A DNA stretch of 44,889 nt from Negativicutes bacterium (GTDB lineage: Bacteria; Bacillota_C; Negativicutes; Sporomusales_B; JARLHX01). The DNA is taken from contig JARLHY010000031.1 in the NCBI GenBank assembly GCA_031292015.1, positions 1 to 44,889 of the forward strand, written 5' to 3'. The position numbers were made by a program, and so were the translations under genes. Shown one piece after another: positions 26,333 through 33,171 of this stretch (positions are counted from its first letter, which is position 1; the number at the start of each line of letters is the position of its first letter). The notes under the pieces are model-generated. The model was not told the DNA's origin, made no database searches, and saw only the letters and a list, made by a program, of their open reading frames with translations.

Positions 26333-27964
26333 ATGGTGAATATCCCCCGAATTTCGCTGCCGGATGAAACCTATCGCTGGTGGGCCTTAGGGGCGACGAT
26401 TATCGGCGGATTCATGAGCATCCTCGATACCAGCATCGTCAACATCGCCATTCCCAAGATGATGGCGGTTTTCGCTGTGGACACCGAAGACGCCCAGTGG
26501 ATTCTGACCGCCTATATGTTAACCATGGGAGTATTGCAGCCGGTTACCGGCTATTTCTGCGATGTATTTGGCACCCGGAAAATGTATCTGCTCAGCCTGG
26601 CGGCCTTTACCGCCGGTTCGGCGTTGTGCGGCATCGCCTGGAGCAATGACAGTATGATCTTTTTCCGGATCGTCCAGGCCGTGGGCGGTGGTCTCATCAT
26701 CCCGGTGACCATGACCATCGTATATCAGGTCTTTCCTGTCAAGGAAAGGAATATGGCGCTGGGAATCTGGGGCATTTCGGCCATGGTTGCTCCGGCCGTC
26801 GGCCCGACCCTCAGCGGTTATCTTGTCCAGTACTGGGACTGGCGGCTGATCTTTACCATCAACATCCCGGTGGGGATCTTGGGCTATATCTTCGCGGCGC
26901 TGGTGCTCAGGGAGACGCCGCTGCATCTTGAGGGCAAGTTCGATTTCGGTGGGTTCATCACCTCGGCTCTCGGCCTGTTTTGTCTGCTGCTGGCTCTCAG
27001 CAAAGGCGTGGATGACGGCTGGACTTCGGCCTATATCCTTGCTTTGTTTTATGTGGCTTTTGCCAGCCTGACCCTGTTTGTGGCTATTGAACTCAGCCAC
27101 GACAACCCTATCATGGACCTGACCTTGTTTCGCGACAGGAACTTCACCTGCGGCAGCCTGGTTATTTTCCTTGGCTGCATCGGCTTGTTCGGCGGCATTT
27201 TTCTCATTCCGCTGTTCATGGAAAACATCCGCGACTATTCGGCGATGCAGACCGGTATCCTGATGCTGCCGGCTGCTGCTGCGTCCGGACTGATGATGCC
27301 GGTGGCGGCAAAGCTTGCCGACAGGTTTGGCGCCAAGCCGGTGGTGGTGTGCGGCGTGTTTTTTCTTTGCATCAGCTGCCTGCCCTTCGCCAGCCTGGAC
27401 ATGGACACCACTTACGGCACCATCGAAGGAGTCATGATCGTGCGCGGGCTGGGGCTCGGGCTGTTCATGATGCCTGTCACCGTGCTGGGAATGAACTCGG
27501 TGCCGCTTTCCAAGATCAGCCGGGCTTCGTCCCTGAACAATACCATCCGCCAGGTCAGCGGCTCGCTGGGTATCGCCCTGTTGTCGACCGTGCTCCAGAA
27601 CCGGCAGATTTACCACCTGGCCTCTAACGCCGAGCATATCAACGTAGCCTCGCTTCCCGCCAGGCAAGTCCTGGGCAGCTTCGAACAGCTGTTTTGGACC
27701 GCCGGCACTCCGCCGACCGCGGCCAAACACATGATGACCTATATCGACAATCTCTACGCCCAGGCCGGCTTTGCCCCCGGCTTGCTGCAGCACAAGGCCA
27801 TGGCTATGATCAGCTATGTTGTCCAGCGCCAGTCGATGATCTTTTCCTTCGACGACGCCTTCTTCGTTTTGATGCTGATCTGCGCCGTTGCGCTGATTCC
27901 GGCGCTGCTGCTGCGGGGCGGTAAACCCAGAGGTAAGGGCGCCGCCCCGGCAGTAATGGAGTAA
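26333..27964 (+). CDS. DHA2-family MFS drug:H+ antiporter (EmrB type)
   Basis: 543 residues, 14 TM segments, standard for EmrB/QacA. The start RWWALGATIIGGFMSILDTSIVNIAIPKMMAVF contains the LDTSIVNIA motif D1 of the family, followed by GYFCDVFGTRKMYL (loop 2-3) and a conserved RIVQAVGGGLIIPVTMTIV, then GNFTC-like sequence and a long C-terminal hydrophilic insertion near NRQIYHLASNAEHINV. It exports hydrophobic compounds with proton exchange. With the preceding fusion protein it makes an EmrAB-like pump; the TolC-type outer-membrane component is not seen nearby. The terminator at 28002 follows. Confidence 0.93.
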   Translation: MVNIPRISLPDETYRWWALGATIIGGFMSILDTSIVNIAIPKMMAVFAVDTEDAQWILTAYMLTMGVLQPVTGYFCDVFGTRKMYLLSLAAFTAGSALCGIAWSNDSMIFFRIVQAVGGGLIIPVTMTIVYQVFPVKERNMALGIWGISAMVAPAVGPTLSGYLVQYWDWRLIFTINIPVGILGYIFAALVLRETPLHLEGKFDFGGFITSALGLFCLLLALSKGVDDGWTSAYILALFYVAFASLTLFVAIELSHDNPIMDLTLFRDRNFTCGSLVIFLGCIGLFGGIFLIPLFMENIRDYSAMQTGILMLPAAAASGLMMPVAAKLADRFGAKPVVVCGVFFLCISCLPFASLDMDTTYGTIEGVMIVRGLGLGLFMMPVTVLGMNSVPLSKISRASSLNNTIRQVSGSLGIALLSTVLQNRQIYHLASNAEHINVASLPARQVLGSFEQLFWTAGTPPTAAKHMMTYIDNLYAQAGFAPGLLQHKAMAMISYVVQRQSMIFSFDDAFFVLMLICAVALIPALLLRGGKPRGKGAAPAVME

Positions 27965-28001
27965 AGCCAGGCCATTGATAAAAACTATAGGAAAACCAAA
28001 A

Positions 28002-28030
28002 AGGGAGCACCTTGTGTGCTCCCTGCTTTT
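28002..28030. terminator. Bidirectional terminator
   Basis: AGGGAGCAC (28002-28010) and GTGCTCCCT (28016-28024) around CTTGT. On the plus strand it is followed by GCTTTT; on the minus strand the preceding A run reads as TTTTT. It ends the efflux operon (+) and anything transcribed from the right (-). Confidence 0.85.
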
Positions 28031-28050
28031 CGTACGATACACATCGTACG
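28031..28050. repeat. Palindrome CGTACGAT-ACAC-ATCGTACG
   Basis: Perfect 8-bp arms separated by ACAC. Each arm begins with the internal palindrome CGTACG. It lies between the bidirectional terminator and the small ORF. It could be an operator or RNA hairpin. Confidence 0.7.
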
Positions 28051-28074
28051 GTATCACGTTTGTTGGCAAACGCT

Positions 28075-28188
28075 TCAGTTTTCGATGTTAAATTGTGGGT
28101 CCCAGGTTAAATCCATTGATTCCTCCTGTGGGTCAACTGATTGTCGGAACTGTGGCTCAGTTCCATCTTCGATTTTCAATGGACTCAC
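28075..28188 (-). CDS. Putative small protein, 37 residues
   Basis: A short ORF on the minus strand in the gap between the efflux operon and metQ. GTG 28188 gives 37 residues; an in-frame ATG at 28116, preceded by AGGAGG (5 bases away), would give only 13 residues (MDLTWDPQFNIEN). The product is acidic with DPQ twice (SVDPQEES, WDPQFNIEN). It has a good promoter at 28237-28265 and terminator at 28002-28024, so the stretch is probably transcribed; whether it is translated is open. It could be a leader peptide, a small protein or part of an sRNA. I do not recognise it. Confidence 0.4.
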   Translation of the reverse strand: MSPLKIEDGTEPQFRQSVDPQEESMDLTWDPQFNIEN

Positions 28189-28236
28189 CCCATTCCCCGA
28201 AGTATATTACACTTACTATGGATGGTTTCTGTCTTT

Positions 28237-28265
28237 ATTATACGACAATTTTCGCTGTTATACAA
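28237..28265 (-). promoter_or_regulatory. Promoter of the small minus-strand unit
   Basis: On the complement, -35 TTGTAT (28260-28265), 17-bp spacer and -10 TATAAT (28237-28242). It points toward the small ORF. Confidence 0.65.
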
Positions 28266-28303
28266 GGGTAAAACATGTATACAATAATGGACGGGCTTGG
28301 GTT

Positions 28304-29110
28304 TTACCAGGCAGCCACCACCGTTCCCTGATAATGTTCCCGGATGAACTGTTTTACCTCGTCGGACTGGTAGGCTTTCACAAGTTTGGCGATCGCCGGA
28401 TGGTCCTTGTCCTTGCTCCGGACGGCGATGACGTTGGCGTAGGGAGAGGCGGCGTCCTCATAGATCAGGGCGTCCCGGGCCGGTATCAAACCGGCGGGTG
28501 TCGCGAAAGCGGCGTTGATCGCCGCCAGATCCGCGTCAACCAGCGCAGCCGGTGTCTGGGCCGCATCCAGTTCGCGGATGGTGAGTTTCAGCGGGTTGTC
28601 TTCGATATCGGCCGCGGCTGCCGTGAGCCCGGTGCCGGGTTTGAGTCTGATCAGGCCGAGTTTTGCCAGCAGGTGCAGGGCCCGACTGCTGTTGGCAGGA
28701 TCGTCGGGGATGGCTATGACGGCCCCGGGATTAAGTTCGCCGGTGCTTTTGACCTTCTTTGAGTAGATGCCCATCGGGAAAATGACGGTCTTGGCCGCAG
28801 CCACGATGGCCAGCCGGCGGTCCTTGGCCATATGCTCAAGGTAGGGCTGGGGCTGAAAACTGTTGGCGTCGATGGTCCCCTGGCTCAGGGCTATATTGGG
28901 CTGGATGTAATCGCCATATTCGACGATCTCAATGATCAGCCCGTCGTCTTCGACGACTTTTTTGACTACTGTCATGATTTCGGCGTGTGGTCCGGCGGTA
29001 ACCCCGACCTTCAGCGGCCTGTAGCCGAAGGGGTCGTCCGAACCGCCGCAGCCTGAGAGCAAAGCCGACCAACTGAAGATGATGACAAGTAGCAGGAATA
29101 TTTTTTTCAA
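28304..29110 (-). CDS. metQ: MetQ/NlpA-family methionine-binding lipoprotein
   Basis: 268 residues. Start TTG 29110 follows GGAGG by 8 bases. The N-terminus MKKIFLLLVIIFSWSALLSGCGG is a lipoprotein signal with lipobox LSGC, so Cys21 would be lipidated. The rest matches the NlpA family: LKVGVTAGPHAEIMTVVKKVVEDDGL, IVEYGDYIQPNIALSQGTIDANSFQPQPYLEHM, GAVIAIPDDPANSSRALHLLAKLGLIRLK and the DADLAAINAAFA segment. It should bind methionine (or another small amino acid or peptide) for an ABC importer. No metN or metI is adjacent, so it is an orphan binding protein and the substrate is inferred from family. Confidence 0.88.
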   Translation of the reverse strand: MKKIFLLLVIIFSWSALLSGCGGSDDPFGYRPLKVGVTAGPHAEIMTVVKKVVEDDGLIIEIVEYGDYIQPNIALSQGTIDANSFQPQPYLEHMAKDRRLAIVAAAKTVIFPMGIYSKKVKSTGELNPGAVIAIPDDPANSSRALHLLAKLGLIRLKPGTGLTAAAADIEDNPLKLTIRELDAAQTPAALVDADLAAINAAFATPAGLIPARDALIYEDAASPYANVIAVRSKDKDHPAIAKLVKAYQSDEVKQFIREHYQGTVVAAW

Positions 29111-29308
29111 ACTGATACCTCCGCTGCTGAAAATGGTAAGACTCTATATAGGGAATAGCCAGGTGGCGCAGCTTAATTCGCCGGTTTGAGCTTTTGGATG
29201 AATAAACATTTTCATAAATTAAAGAATAAAAGCAGTGAAGCAGGAATGGGGCAGAGGGAGGCGAATATATTTATGACAGTGAATCGGTCGTGCAAAGGAG
29301 CGATGAAT
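29111..29308. other. Intergenic region, metQ / yerC
   Basis: About 200 bases containing divergent upstream sequence. No clear promoter motif or operator was found, and no repeat of the hisG palindrome occurs here. Confidence 0.4.
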
Positions 29309-29614
29309 ATGCCGTCAAACCCAAAACTGAAGGACCCGCTGACTGATCACCTTTTCCAGGCAGTGCTCCTGCTGGAGACGGAAGAGGAATGTTATCAGTT
29401 CTTTGAGGATATCTGCACCATCAGTGAACTCAAGGCGCTGGCCCAACGGTTGGAAGTGGCACGGATGCTGAAGCATCGTCATACTTACGACGAGATCGTC
29501 GCCCGGACGGGGGCCAGCACCGCCACCATCAGCCGGGTCAAACGCTGCCTGTTTTACGGTGCCGACGGATACAAGACAATACTATCTCGGTTGGATGGTG
29601 ATACGAACACATGA
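29309..29614 (+). CDS. YerC/YecD-family TrpR-like regulator
   Basis: 101 residues. ATG 29309 is preferred (AAAGGAG 29294-29300, spacing 8) over the in-frame ATG at 29303 and the long open frame to 29186. The TrpR/YerC fold is recognisable: LTDHLFQAVLLLETEEECYQFFEDICTISELKALAQRLEVARMLKHRHTYDEIVARTGASTATISRVKRCL, with HTH at about residues 57-83. These regulators replace or accompany tryptophan and histidine repressors in Firmicutes. The stop overlaps the hisZ start (ATGA), so the two are coupled. A palindrome of trp-operator type lies at the hisG promoter, making it the likely histidine repressor. Confidence 0.88.
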   Translation: MPSNPKLKDPLTDHLFQAVLLLETEEECYQFFEDICTISELKALAQRLEVARMLKHRHTYDEIVARTGASTATISRVKRCLFYGADGYKTILSRLDGDTNT

Positions 29615-30813
29615 ATCGCCCGCAATTTTTGCCGCAAACACCCTATGGAACCAGAGACTTTCTACCGAAAGAAGCCAAACGGAAGAGAATTGTCGAAAAT
29701 GCCCTGGCCGGGCTATTTGCCCGCTGGGGCTACGACGAGGTCGTGACCCCCACCTTTGAGTACCTGGAGACCCTCACCGTCGGCACCGACGATGCTCTGG
29801 CCCAGAGTCTGTTCAAATTCTTCGACAAAAATAACTGCATCCTGGCGCTGCGGCCTGACATGACGACCCCTATGGCCCGGGTGGCCGCAACCCGGCTGAA
29901 GGAAAGCAGTCCGCCCCTGCGGCTGTTCTATCTGACCAACGTGTTCCGGCACGAGCAGGCTCAGGCTGGCCGGCAGTGCGAATTTTATCAGGCCGGTGTG
30001 GAACTTCTGGGCGCCGCGGGCCCGGCCGCCGATGCCGAGATTGTTGCTCTGGCGGTGGAATCGCTCCTGGAAGCCGGTTTGAATCAGTTTCAGGTCGGAC
30101 TCGGCCAGGTGGAGTTTATCAACGGCGTCATGGATGAGAGTGAATTCACTCCCGCCGAGCGGCAGCGGGTCAAAACCGCGATGGTAAGCCGCGATTTGGT
30201 CGGCCTGGGCGAGATCCTGGCAACCAGTCGCCTCGGGGCCGAGGCTCAGGACCTGATCCGCCAGATCCCTCTCCTGCACGGCGGGGACAAGATTGTCAGC
30301 GACGCCTATCGACTGGTCAAAAACGACGCCAGCCGGGCGGCTCTGGACAATCTGGCCGACATCCGGCGCCTGCTGGCAAGCTACGGTGTTGAGCGCTATG
30401 TTAATTTTGACCTGGGTTTGATCCGCGATTTCGATTATTACACCGGGATGGTGTTTGAAGCCTATACTCCCGGTCTGGGGTTTCCCCTTTGCGGCGGCGG
30501 CCGCTACGACAACATGGTGGCTTCTTTCGGCACCGACTGTCCGGCCACCGGCTTCGCCCTTGGCATTGAACGCCTGTTGATCGCCCTTGAGCGCCAGGGG
30601 ATTTCGCTGCCTCAGGCGGCCAGGGATGTATACGTCGGCTGGGCCGAGGGCGCCCTTGACAAGGCCATCGCGGCAGCCAGTCAGGTCCGGCGGGAAGGGC
30701 GCACGGTGGAACTGGCCCTTGGACCCCAGTCCCGTGAGGCGGCGGAAGCCGAGCGGGCTGCCCGGGGTTACGGCGAGCTCGCCTTTTACGACAACACCAA
30801 TCATGCTGAATAG
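29611..30813 (+). CDS. hisZ: ATP phosphoribosyltransferase regulatory subunit
   Basis: 400 residues. HisZ is a HisRS paralogue that lacks anticodon-binding function and activates the short HisG, the first enzyme of histidine synthesis. Conserved pieces: TPYGTRDFLPKEAKRKRI, LRPDMTTPMARVAATRL, RLFYLTNVFRHEQAQAGRQCEFYQAGVELLGA, FDLGLIRDFDYYTGMVFEAY and CGGGRYDNMV. The length is too short for a full HisRS and it sits in a his setting. Translation is coupled to the yerC-like gene upstream, and the HD-domain gene overlaps its 3' end. Confidence 0.93.
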   Translation: MNRPQFLPQTPYGTRDFLPKEAKRKRIVENALAGLFARWGYDEVVTPTFEYLETLTVGTDDALAQSLFKFFDKNNCILALRPDMTTPMARVAATRLKESSPPLRLFYLTNVFRHEQAQAGRQCEFYQAGVELLGAAGPAADAEIVALAVESLLEAGLNQFQVGLGQVEFINGVMDESEFTPAERQRVKTAMVSRDLVGLGEILATSRLGAEAQDLIRQIPLLHGGDKIVSDAYRLVKNDASRAALDNLADIRRLLASYGVERYVNFDLGLIRDFDYYTGMVFEAYTPGLGFPLCGGGRYDNMVASFGTDCPATGFALGIERLLIALERQGISLPQAARDVYVGWAEGALDKAIAAASQVRREGRTVELALGPQSREAAEAERAARGYGELAFYDNTNHAE

Positions 30814-31330
30814 ATTCAAACAGGTGGCGGCGGCGTTGACAGCCAGGGTTACCGCTGCTGACCATGATTTTATCAGGGAGAATCTCAGGGCCGAGGAGCG
30901 GTCGCTGTTCTATGGTATGAATCTGCCGGATCAGCGGCACGCGCTCAATGTGACGTATTCCGCGCTGGCCCTGGCCAAAGCCAGATCCGGGGTTAACACC
31001 GAGCTGCTGGTGAAAAGCGCCCTGCTCCATGACGTGGGCAAGATGCGGGGCGACGTAAGTACTCTGGATAAGATTCTGACCGTCATCGCCCACAAACTGG
31101 CCCCGGTGTGGGCCAAAGGCTGGGGGAGGCACGGCCGCGGCACCAAGCTGGCCAACCTGCGCCACGCTGTTCATATTTACTTTCATCATCCGGAGCGCAG
31201 CGCCGAGCTGCTTGCCTCCATCGATGCGGCCCAGGACGTCATCGGTATTGTTCGCAGGCATCATGAGGCTCAGCAGGACGACGAGCCGGTGGAACTGACC
31301 ATCCTGCGCCAGGCGGATGATATGCACTGA
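30803..31330 (+). CDS. HD-domain phosphohydrolase
   Basis: 175 residues, start ATG 30803 inside the last codons of hisZ (11-base overlap), which implies coupled translation. The HD signature is clear: H46 in QRHALN, HD at 76-77 in SALLHDVGKMRGD, HHPE (128-131), RRHHE (about 151-155) and D172 near the end. The family includes small phosphohydrolases and nucleotidases. No histidinol-phosphate phosphatase is found in the his operon, so this gene is a candidate for that step, but that is speculation; the known enzymes are of PHP or HAD type. Confidence 0.8.
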   Translation: MLNRFKQVAAALTARVTAADHDFIRENLRAEERSLFYGMNLPDQRHALNVTYSALALAKARSGVNTELLVKSALLHDVGKMRGDVSTLDKILTVIAHKLAPVWAKGWGRHGRGTKLANLRHAVHIYFHHPERSAELLASIDAAQDVIGIVRRHHEAQQDDEPVELTILRQADDMH

Positions 31331-31338
31331 TCGCGTAA

Positions 31339-31375
31339 AAAGGACTGTTCAACAGGCTATCCTGAACAGTCCTTT
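31339..31375 (+). terminator. Terminator hairpin after the HD gene
   Basis: AAAGGACTGTTCA (31339-31351) and TGAACAGTCCTTT (31363-31375) are perfect arms with an 11-base loop. The T run is short. It also stands on the far side of the convergent dehydrogenase gene. Confidence 0.75.
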
Positions 31376-31402
31376 GGCTTACCCAAAAGATTCCTTGTGA
31401 AA

Positions 31403-32362
31403 TTAGTATCCTTTTGACTTGTCCACCAGGTTGAACATTTCCCGGTTTTGGCCGTAGCGGTTCAGGTTGTCGACGAACAGGGTGATCGCCCGGTCCAGGT
31501 AGTGGGGCGACAGGGCGGCCACGTGCGGTGTGATGATCACATCAGGCCTTTCCCACAGCGGGCTGGTGGCCGGAAGGGGCTCTTCCTGGAAGACGTCAAG
31601 CCCGGCGCCGCGAATCAGACCCTTTTCCAGGGCGGTGGCGAGAGCCTGCTCGTTAACGATGGGGCCGCGGGCGATATTGAAGAAATAAGCCGACCGTTTC
31701 ATGGCCTCGAATTGTTTCAGGCCGAACAGTCCCTGGGTTTCTTCGGTGAGCGGCAAGGCCACAACCACGTAGTCGGCGATGGCCAGCATTTCCTCAAGCT
31801 GTTCAGGCTTGAACAGCTTGTTTACGAAGATTTCGTTGGTGGTTTCCCGCTTGACGGCTACCACGTCCATACCCATGCCTTTGGCTTTTTTGGCGATTTC
31901 CCGGCCGATGCTGCCCAGACCGACGATGCCGAGAGTCTTCTCGTGGATTTCTTCGGTAGGTGCCTTTTTTCGGGTCCATTCCTTGGCGGTCTGCTGGCGG
32001 ATGAAAATATTCAGGCCGCGGCTGAAGGCCAGCATCATGGCGAAAACGTGCTCCGATACCGGGATGCCGTGGATGCCTTTGGAATTGGTGAGAATCGTAT
32101 CATCAGCCTGGATTTCAGGAAAGACCAGTCTTTCCACCCCGGCGGTCAGGGCGTGAACCCATTTGAGTTTGGCGGCAGCCGGGTATAACGGACGGATATC
32201 CATGAAACCCCAGGTCACAAGTATTTCGGTATCGGCGATATATTCACCGGCGTGTTCCAGGTCAGTGGAGGTAACAGTGCTATCAGGCATCACCTTCTTG
32301 ATGGCGTCGATGTGCCTGGCGGCCAGATGGTTGAGGACAAGTATGCCGGGTGCGGACGACAT
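31403..32362 (-). CDS. D-isomer-specific 2-hydroxyacid dehydrogenase
   Basis: 319 residues, D-2-hydroxyacid dehydrogenase superfamily. ATG 32362 follows GGAGG. The NAD site is TLGIVGLGSIGREIAKKAKGMGMDVVAVKRE; catalytic residues are in NIARGPIVNEQAL (Arg), LDVFQEEPLPATSPLWE (Glu) and TPHVAALSPHY (His). The N-terminal part (residues 1-100) is the substrate domain. It is more like phosphoglycerate/glyoxylate-type reductases than lactate dehydrogenase, but substrate is unknown. It lies on the minus strand between hisZ and hisG, splitting the his genes; it is read toward the hisZ side. Not the same gene as the paralogue at 23337. Confidence 0.88.
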   Translation of the reverse strand: MSSAPGILVLNHLAARHIDAIKKVMPDSTVTSTDLEHAGEYIADTEILVTWGFMDIRPLYPAAAKLKWVHALTAGVERLVFPEIQADDTILTNSKGIHGIPVSEHVFAMMLAFSRGLNIFIRQQTAKEWTRKKAPTEEIHEKTLGIVGLGSIGREIAKKAKGMGMDVVAVKRETTNEIFVNKLFKPEQLEEMLAIADYVVVALPLTEETQGLFGLKQFEAMKRSAYFFNIARGPIVNEQALATALEKGLIRGAGLDVFQEEPLPATSPLWERPDVIITPHVAALSPHYLDRAITLFVDNLNRYGQNREMFNLVDKSKGY

Positions 32363-32431
32363 GAGGAGACCTCCTTTGGATTAGTCTTTGTCAAATACTT
32401 CTACATATACTTAAGAATTCCTACATAAGGG

Positions 32432-32460
32432 TTGACGAATCAGGTACGCGGTGTTATCAT
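32432..32460 (+). promoter_or_regulatory. Promoter of the hisG operon
   Basis: -35 TTGACG (32432-32437), 17-bp spacer and -10 TATCAT (32455-32460). Transcription should start near 32467, just before the operator palindrome. Confidence 0.8.
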
Positions 32461-32472
32461 ACTAACATATTA

Positions 32473-32494
32473 CTGCTTTAACTAGTTAAAGCAG
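32473..32494 (+). promoter_or_regulatory. 22-bp palindromic operator, trp-operator-like
   Basis: Perfect 22-bp palindrome: arms CTGCTTTAACT and AGTTAAAGCAG, no spacer. Its centre TTAACTAGTTAA resembles the CTAG-centred core of the E. coli trp operator. It lies between the -10 element and the hisG ribosome site, where a bound repressor would block initiation or elongation. The TrpR-family gene at 29309 is the natural candidate protein. The single clear copy in the window is here. Confidence 0.8.
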
Positions 32495-32505
32495 AGGAGG
32501 CAATT

Positions 32506-33171
32506 ATGACTTCCAGTGACATGAAATACCTTACCATTGCCCTGCCCAAAGGGAAGCTGTTTGAACCGTCCGCCGCCATGCTGGCGAAGCTGGGCTATTC
32601 GGCCGAAGGGCTGCGGGAAGACTCCCGCAAGCTTGTCATCAGCAACGAAGAGAAAAAAATCCGCTTTATCATCACCAAGACCGCGGATCTGCCGACCTAT
32701 GTGGAGTACGGCGCCGCCGATATCGGTATCATCGGCAAGGATGTCCTGCTGGAAGAGAGCAAGGATGTATACGAACTCTTAGATCTGAAATTCGGCCTGT
32801 GCCGGATGGTGGTAGCCGTACCGGAGGCGTTGGTGCAGGATAAGCTCGCTGACTACGGCCATATGCGGGTGGCCACCAAATATCCGCACATCGCCGAGCG
32901 GTTTTTCCGCGACGCCGGTATCCAGCTGGAAATCATCAAACTCAACGGTTCGATCGAACTTGCGCCGATGGTTGGTTTGGCTGAGATCATCGTCGATCTT
33001 GTGGAAACCGGCCGGACCCTCAAGGAGAACAAGCTGATGGAGGTAGCCACCATTCATCAGGCGACCGCCCGGTTTATCGCCAACAGGGTCAGCTTCAAGA
33101 TGAAATTCGACCGGATCAACACGATGACTGAAGAATTGCGCGGTTTGCTGAGCGGCGGGGAAAAAGCATGA
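32506..33171 (+). CDS. hisG: ATP phosphoribosyltransferase, short catalytic subunit
   Basis: 221 residues, the short form that needs HisZ. Makes PR-ATP from ATP and PRPP, the committed step. Motifs: LTIALPKGKLFEPSAAML, RFIITKTADLPTYVEYGAADIGIIGKDVL, and the PRPP loop region ADIIVDLVETGRTLKEN-like sequence (AEIIVDLVETGRTLKEN). The C-terminal regulatory domain of long HisG is absent, as expected. GAGGAGG precedes ATG 32506; an in-frame ATG at 32521 is the alternative. The 3' end overlaps hisD by 4 bases. Confidence 0.95.
   Translation: MTSSDMKYLTIALPKGKLFEPSAAMLAKLGYSAEGLREDSRKLVISNEEKKIRFIITKTADLPTYVEYGAADIGIIGKDVLLEESKDVYELLDLKFGLCRMVVAVPEALVQDKLADYGHMRVATKYPHIAERFFRDAGIQLEIIKLNGSIELAPMVGLAEIIVDLVETGRTLKENKLMEVATIHQATARFIANRVSFKMKFDRINTMTEELRGLLSGGEKA

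Noticed and set aside
26519..28069. 516-codon minus-strand ORF opposite the EmrB-type gene
   Set aside because: Antisense frame of a 14-TM transporter; composition is hydrophilic and repeat-like with no motifs.
29611..30813. Histidyl-tRNA synthetase
   Set aside because: It is HisRS-like but only 400 residues, sits with his genes, and the short HisG requires HisZ; so HisZ is preferred.
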